Assembly: GCA_030681895.1 (NCBI GenBank)
Contig: JAUXRI010000315.1
Coordinates: forward strand, 36,682 to 100,681
From: Myxococcales bacterium
GTDB taxonomy: Bacteria; Myxococcota; Myxococcia; Myxococcales; Myxococcaceae
Direction of reading: 5' to 3'
DNA: 64,000 nt
A program made the position numbers and the translations under genes. The notes under the pieces are model-generated. The model was not told the origin of the DNA. It saw only the letters and a list, made by a program, of their open reading frames with translations, and made no database searches. This document shows, piece by piece, positions 60,670 to 64,000 of this stretch (the first letter of the stretch is position 1; every line of letters starts with the position of its first letter).

Positions 60670-60764
60670 GCGCGCCCTGAACGCTTCGCGAACGCAGTGG
60701 TGATCAGCACGGGTGCCGGCTCGGCAATGTGGCAACACCCGGGCCGACTGGACGACAATGCGGC

Positions 60765-61649
60765 ATGCCCGGTCCCATCGGCGTCGCTCCGGTTCGCCCC
60801 GCGCCCTCGACCGGCGCCGCCACGGGCCCGCGAGCCGTCGATGTCTCGACCGTCGACCTGAACAGCGCCGCCTTCCGCGCGCTCCCGCCGTCGTGGCAGA
60901 CGGCCGTGAAGGACGCGAAGACGTTCGCCGCTGCGAACTTTCGAGGCATGAGCGCGCCCCCGAAAGTGCTCGTCACCGGGGCGCCGTCGAACGGCCAGGC
61001 GCCCGTCAGCGTCATCGTGCCGCCGAACGCGACGGCGCCGTTTGCCGTGCACACGCACTACCACGGTGATGGAGCCCGCTCGCTCTCGGCCAACCCCGCG
61101 GGCGACGCCATCGCGAAGCGCGTGAAGGCCGGTGACGCGACCGTCTTCATTCTCCCCGAAGCCGCGAAGCCCGGATCCCCGACGGACTGGTCGAACGTTC
61201 GACGCATCGCCGACACGACGGCCCAGTCGCTGGCTGGTGCAGGGCTCGCCGGAGACGTCGGGCCCCGCACGCTCTCGGTCCACTCCGCAGGCGGCCGCGC
61301 GCTCGCCAACGCGCTGAAGAACGGCGAGCAGCTCGAGGCCGACCACCTCGTGCTCCAGGACGCGCTCTTCGAAGGCACGAACGGCCGCGGCGCGGCGACG
61401 TTCCTCAAAGAGCACCTGCCGCCAGCGAGCGCGGGCGTCGGCCACATCACGCTGGTGCCCTCGACTGGCGCCGGCGCCGCTGGCCTCTGGAAGGACCTCG
61501 ACGAGCCACAGCTGACGCGAACCGACGTGCTCGCGCGTCAGTTGCGTGCGGCGGGCCGCACCGTCGACGTGGTGGGCGTGACGACTCACGACGACGCCGC
61601 GCGGCAGCTCCAGCCGACGGCGGCTCGCCCGTGGGCGCCCGTGCGCTGA
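60765..61649 (+). CDS. Putative alpha/beta-hydrolase-like protein
   Basis: 294 residues from ATG 60765. The centre has the serine-nucleophile-like motif VHSAGGRALANAL, preceded by VIVPPNATAPFAVHTHYHG (oxyanion-type HG) and followed by DALFEGTNG and VGVTTHDD, where Asp and His could complete a triad. No signal peptide is evident, although the first 45 residues are Pro/Ala-rich. Substrate unknown and the fold assignment is by eye. Confidence 0.7.
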   Translation: MPGPIGVAPVRPAPSTGAATGPRAVDVSTVDLNSAAFRALPPSWQTAVKDAKTFAAANFRGMSAPPKVLVTGAPSNGQAPVSVIVPPNATAPFAVHTHYHGDGARSLSANPAGDAIAKRVKAGDATVFILPEAAKPGSPTDWSNVRRIADTTAQSLAGAGLAGDVGPRTLSVHSAGGRALANALKNGEQLEADHLVLQDALFEGTNGRGAATFLKEHLPPASAGVGHITLVPSTGAGAAGLWKDLDEPQLTRTDVLARQLRAAGRTVDVVGVTTHDDAARQLQPTAARPWAPVR

Positions 61650-61696
61650 GGTGGCGTGGCGGGAGCGCGCATGAAAAGACGCGCGCCGTGCAGCCG

Positions 61697-62278
61697 ATGA
61701 AGACGCGCCGTGGTCCGCCCTTCGTGACGTCACGCGCGTCGGTGCCGCTCCGGAGCGACGGCTCGTTGACCCTGGGCCTCGTCGCCGACACGCACTCCTC
61801 GCCTGATCCGCGCGGCCTCGAGCACCTCGCCGCGCTGAAGCCCGACGTCATCGTGCACGGCGGCGACATCGGAGACCTCTCGGTGCTCGACACGTTCGCG
61901 CGCATCGCGCCGGTACACGCCGTGCGCGGCAACATCGACGTGCGCGCGTTCGACCTGCCCGACGGCCTCGTCCTCTCCCTCACGCACGAAGGCCGAACGC
62001 AGCTCACCGCGTTCCTCACGCACATCGCCGTCTACGGGCCGAAGGTGCGCGCCGACGCTGCGAAGCGGGCCCGCGCCGAGAAGGCGACGCTGCTGCTGTG
62101 CGGCCACTCGCACGTGCCGTTCTTCGGGCAGGACCGCGGGCTCACCGTGTTCAACCCCGGCTCCATCGGGCCCCGGCGATTCACGCTGCCCATTCTCTTC
62201 GGCGTCATGCGCGTCACCACCGCGGGCGTGAAATTGCACCACGTCGACTGTGAGACCGGCCAGCGCTGGGAGCCGTGA
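61697..62278 (+). CDS. YfcE/MJ0936-type metallophosphoesterase
   Basis: 193 residues. The metallophosphoesterase motifs appear in order: LVADTHSS (metal), HGGDIGD, VRGNID, CGHSHVPF and FNPGSIG. This set is typical of small phosphodiesterases of the YfcE family, active on bis-p-nitrophenyl phosphate with Mn. The physiological substrate is unknown. ATG 61697 gives an N-terminal extension of about 25 residues before the motif. Confidence 0.92.
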   Translation: MKTRRGPPFVTSRASVPLRSDGSLTLGLVADTHSSPDPRGLEHLAALKPDVIVHGGDIGDLSVLDTFARIAPVHAVRGNIDVRAFDLPDGLVLSLTHEGRTQLTAFLTHIAVYGPKVRADAAKRARAEKATLLLCGHSHVPFFGQDRGLTVFNPGSIGPRRFTLPILFGVMRVTTAGVKLHHVDCETGQRWEP

Positions 62279-62403
62279 ACTCGACTGGCACCGCCGATGC
62301 GTCAGGCCCTCCCTCGACACCGAGCCTGCTCCTGCGCTGGTCGGGCACCCTCCTGCTGGGCGCAGGCCGAAGCGAGCCCTGACCGCATCGAGATCGGCGC
62401 CCT

Positions 62404-64000
62404 TCACCGCGTCAGGCCGTTCGTGCACGGGCCGAACGCTGGCGCCCGCGAGCCATTCGGGCACACCCGTACCGACGCGCCAGAGCCGCCAGCCGGCAGG
62501 CGCTCCCACGACGACGCGGGCCCGCAGCCGATGGAATTGCAGCTCGCCACGCGGAAGTGCGTGGCGGTGGTCGGCGACATCACCAGGTTCGCGCGCTCGG
62601 TCGCCCGCCGCGTGACGCTGCCCGCGGCCGTCACCAGCTCGACCGTGTAGAAGGCGTGACGCCGCGAGGTGACGTCGGTCCACGTGAGCGACCAGGCCGA
62701 TGACACGCCGACCGTCTCGCGCGCCAGGCTGTTCGACGCCGAGAGCCCGACCGGCCGCTCCTCGGGAGCCCGGGTCGCCGCGACGGCGTAGACAGGGTCG
62801 CTGTACAGCATTTGATGACTCGAGAAGGTGGCCTCGAGAATGAACGTCACCTCCTGAGTGTCTGGAATGGCGTTGAGCGACACGGTGGCGCCCGCGACGT
62901 CGGGGCCGGTCGTCTGCATGAAGGTGGCAATGCCCTCGGCGGTGATGCGGTACCCCGTCTCGGACGGCGAGCGGTCGTCCCACGCGAGGCGCGCGTCGAG
63001 GCGGCCTCCCGTGCGCGTCGACGACACCACGCGGAACCGCGCCGGCGCGGCGGGCTTGAACTTCTGCGCCACGATGCGGTCGAGCGCCGCGAGGTACGCC
63101 GGCAGGTACATCTCTCGGTGGCCCTTCGCGTTCGGGTGCACCATGCCCGTCGACACGCGAAACGGCCCGATGATGGGCACGGGAATCGGCGGCAGGTCGA
63201 CGCCCTGCGTCTTCAGCGCCCGCACCGTGGTGTTGAACCACGCGTCATTTCCGCTGCACATCGCGTGACCTGGCGTCTCGTTCACGTGTGACGACTCCAC
63301 GGCCCAGCCAGCGTCAGCGGCGAGCGCGCCGGTCGTCGCGTTCATGCGCCGGTGAATGTCGAACGCTGCTTCGGCCTCGGCCAGGCTCACCTCTTTCAAG
63401 ATGAGCTCGTCACCCGGGTAGTCGTCGGGAGCGCACGCCGCCGAGCCCGACTTGCGCAACGGGTTCGGGTACTGAATCAGCGCGACGCGCGAGGGCGACA
63501 CCCGGCGGTTGAGGAGCGCCTGCTTCAGGGTCGCCCACCGCGCGGGCAGGCCGTTCTGGCCACGCGAGAAGGCCTCGGGCCCCACCGCGCCGGGGAGCGC
63601 GCAGTTGGTCTTCAGGCAGTCTTCGATGACGAGCCCGAAGCCCATGTCGTTGCCTCCGATGGACATCACGACGCCGTCGACGCTCGTCTGGTAGGTCGAG
63701 ATGAAGTCGTCGAGCTGCTCCACCTGCGGGCGCACCGCGTTGGCTTCGGGCAGGTCGTCGGCGAACTGGTAGCACTCGGTCTTCGCGGTGCCTGTCTTCT
63801 GGTCGCAGTCGGCCGAGCCGGTGTCGACCGAATCGACGAGCTGCGGCACCTGCGCGCCGGAGCACGCGAACGACACGTGCGTGAAGGACACGCCATTCCA
63901 CCGGCGGGCGAGCTCGGCGCGGGCGAGCATGCTGGCCGCGGCGTCGCTGCGATGACACGCGCGGGCTTCACGGGCGAGGCGGGTGCGCGCGGCGTCGGGC
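62404..64000 (-). CDS. SGNH/GDSL hydrolase with fibronectin-like C-terminus (partial)
   Basis: The frame is open from the window's end to the stop at 62404, at least 531 residues. The N-terminal CHRSDAAASM and the block FACSGAQ are those of GDSL esterases. Then GGNDMGFG (block III) and HPNAKGHREM (block V His) are seen, giving an SGNH catalytic set, with the first block (GDS) beyond the window. The last 190 residues include fibronectin-like strands (RLAWDDRSPSETGYRIT, WSLTWTDVTSRRHAFYTVELV) and Cys near the end. It is presumably secreted; the true start is outside. Confidence 0.88.
   Translation of the reverse strand, partial: PDAARTRLAREARACHRSDAAASMLARAELARRWNGVSFTHVSFACSGAQVPQLVDSVDTGSADCDQKTGTAKTECYQFADDLPEANAVRPQVEQLDDFISTYQTSVDGVVMSIGGNDMGFGLVIEDCLKTNCALPGAVGPEAFSRGQNGLPARWATLKQALLNRRVSPSRVALIQYPNPLRKSGSAACAPDDYPGDELILKEVSLAEAEAAFDIHRRMNATTGALAADAGWAVESSHVNETPGHAMCSGNDAWFNTTVRALKTQGVDLPPIPVPIIGPFRVSTGMVHPNAKGHREMYLPAYLAALDRIVAQKFKPAAPARFRVVSSTRTGGRLDARLAWDDRSPSETGYRITAEGIATFMQTTGPDVAGATVSLNAIPDTQEVTFILEATFSSHQMLYSDPVYAVAATRAPEERPVGLSASNSLARETVGVSSAWSLTWTDVTSRRHAFYTVELVTAAGSVTRRATERANLVMSPTTATHFRVASCNSIGCGPASSWERLPAGGSGASVRVCPNGSRAPAFGPCTNGLTR

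Noticed and set aside
62284..62301. A sigma-54-like element CTGGCACCGCCGATGCG
   Set aside because: Spacing fits but no plus-strand gene follows; the next gene is on the minus strand and ends there.

Overview
The window is very GC-rich, with dense genes, many 1-4 bp start/stop overlaps, frequent GTG starts and almost no mobile DNA. It has many secreted or lipidated proteins with Asp-Ala-Gly or Gly/Ala linkers and Cys-rich modules, plus histidine kinases, sigma-54 activators, a PilZ receiver protein and a Ser/Thr kinase. This combination points to a predatory or social Myxococcota (myxobacterium); that is an inference from style, not from a marker gene. No rRNA, tRNA, CRISPR array or insertion sequence was recognised.

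Layout. 1-6.4 kb: a partial antitoxin-like end, an unknown gene, ychF, a PilZ-receiver protein, an unknown protein, a DAG-repeat lipoprotein and a Uma2 nuclease. 6.4-9.4 kb: a kinase/NtrC-type regulator pair whose regulator is split by a one-base frameshift. 9.6-14.6 kb: a CocE/S15 hydrolase, a probable sigma-54 promoter before a Zn-phospholipase-like/barrel fusion, and a small lipoprotein cluster with a tandem paralogue (one copy frameshifted). 14.6-17.2 kb: a three-gene CsgG-like operon. 17.3-21.3 kb: hybrid kinase, thioredoxin-like lipoprotein and membrane Ser/Thr kinase. 21.4-25.9 kb: Cys-rich lipoprotein, barrel-like protein, ECF sigma factor and possible membrane regulator. 25.9-29.1 kb: DUF1554 lipoprotein, a probable selenocysteine AhpD-like peroxidase with a coupled small partner, TfoX-like protein and HTH protein. 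29-31.4 kb: a VWA lipoprotein and a TPR protein. 31.5-35.9 kb: a complete MacAB-TolC type efflux operon. 36-42.7 kb: rapZ, a J-domain protein, recF, secreted proteins and a PuuD-like cytochrome c protein. 42.8-47.5 kb: second VWA lipoprotein, TetR regulator, XylR/DmpR-type sigma-54 activator, and a candidate upstream activator dyad plus a -24/-12 promoter in front of an outer-membrane protein. 47.5-56 kb: BON proteins, SpoIIAA-like pair, methyltransferase, a prenyltransferase-like heme-motif protein and a cupin. 56-64 kb: large coiled-coil secreted protein, DUF2330 protein, RNA 2',3'-cyclic phosphodiesterase, a 16-bp repeat array, hydrolase, phosphodiesterase and a partial SGNH hydrolase.

The strongest unusual signal is at 27066-27683 on the minus strand. 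An in-frame TGA replaces the second Cys of the CxxC peroxidase motif, the family fold continues without interruption after it, and a SECIS-like hairpin with a GGUC apical loop follows at the expected distance. The second most interesting item is the compact sigma-54 circuit at 45.1-47.5 kb.
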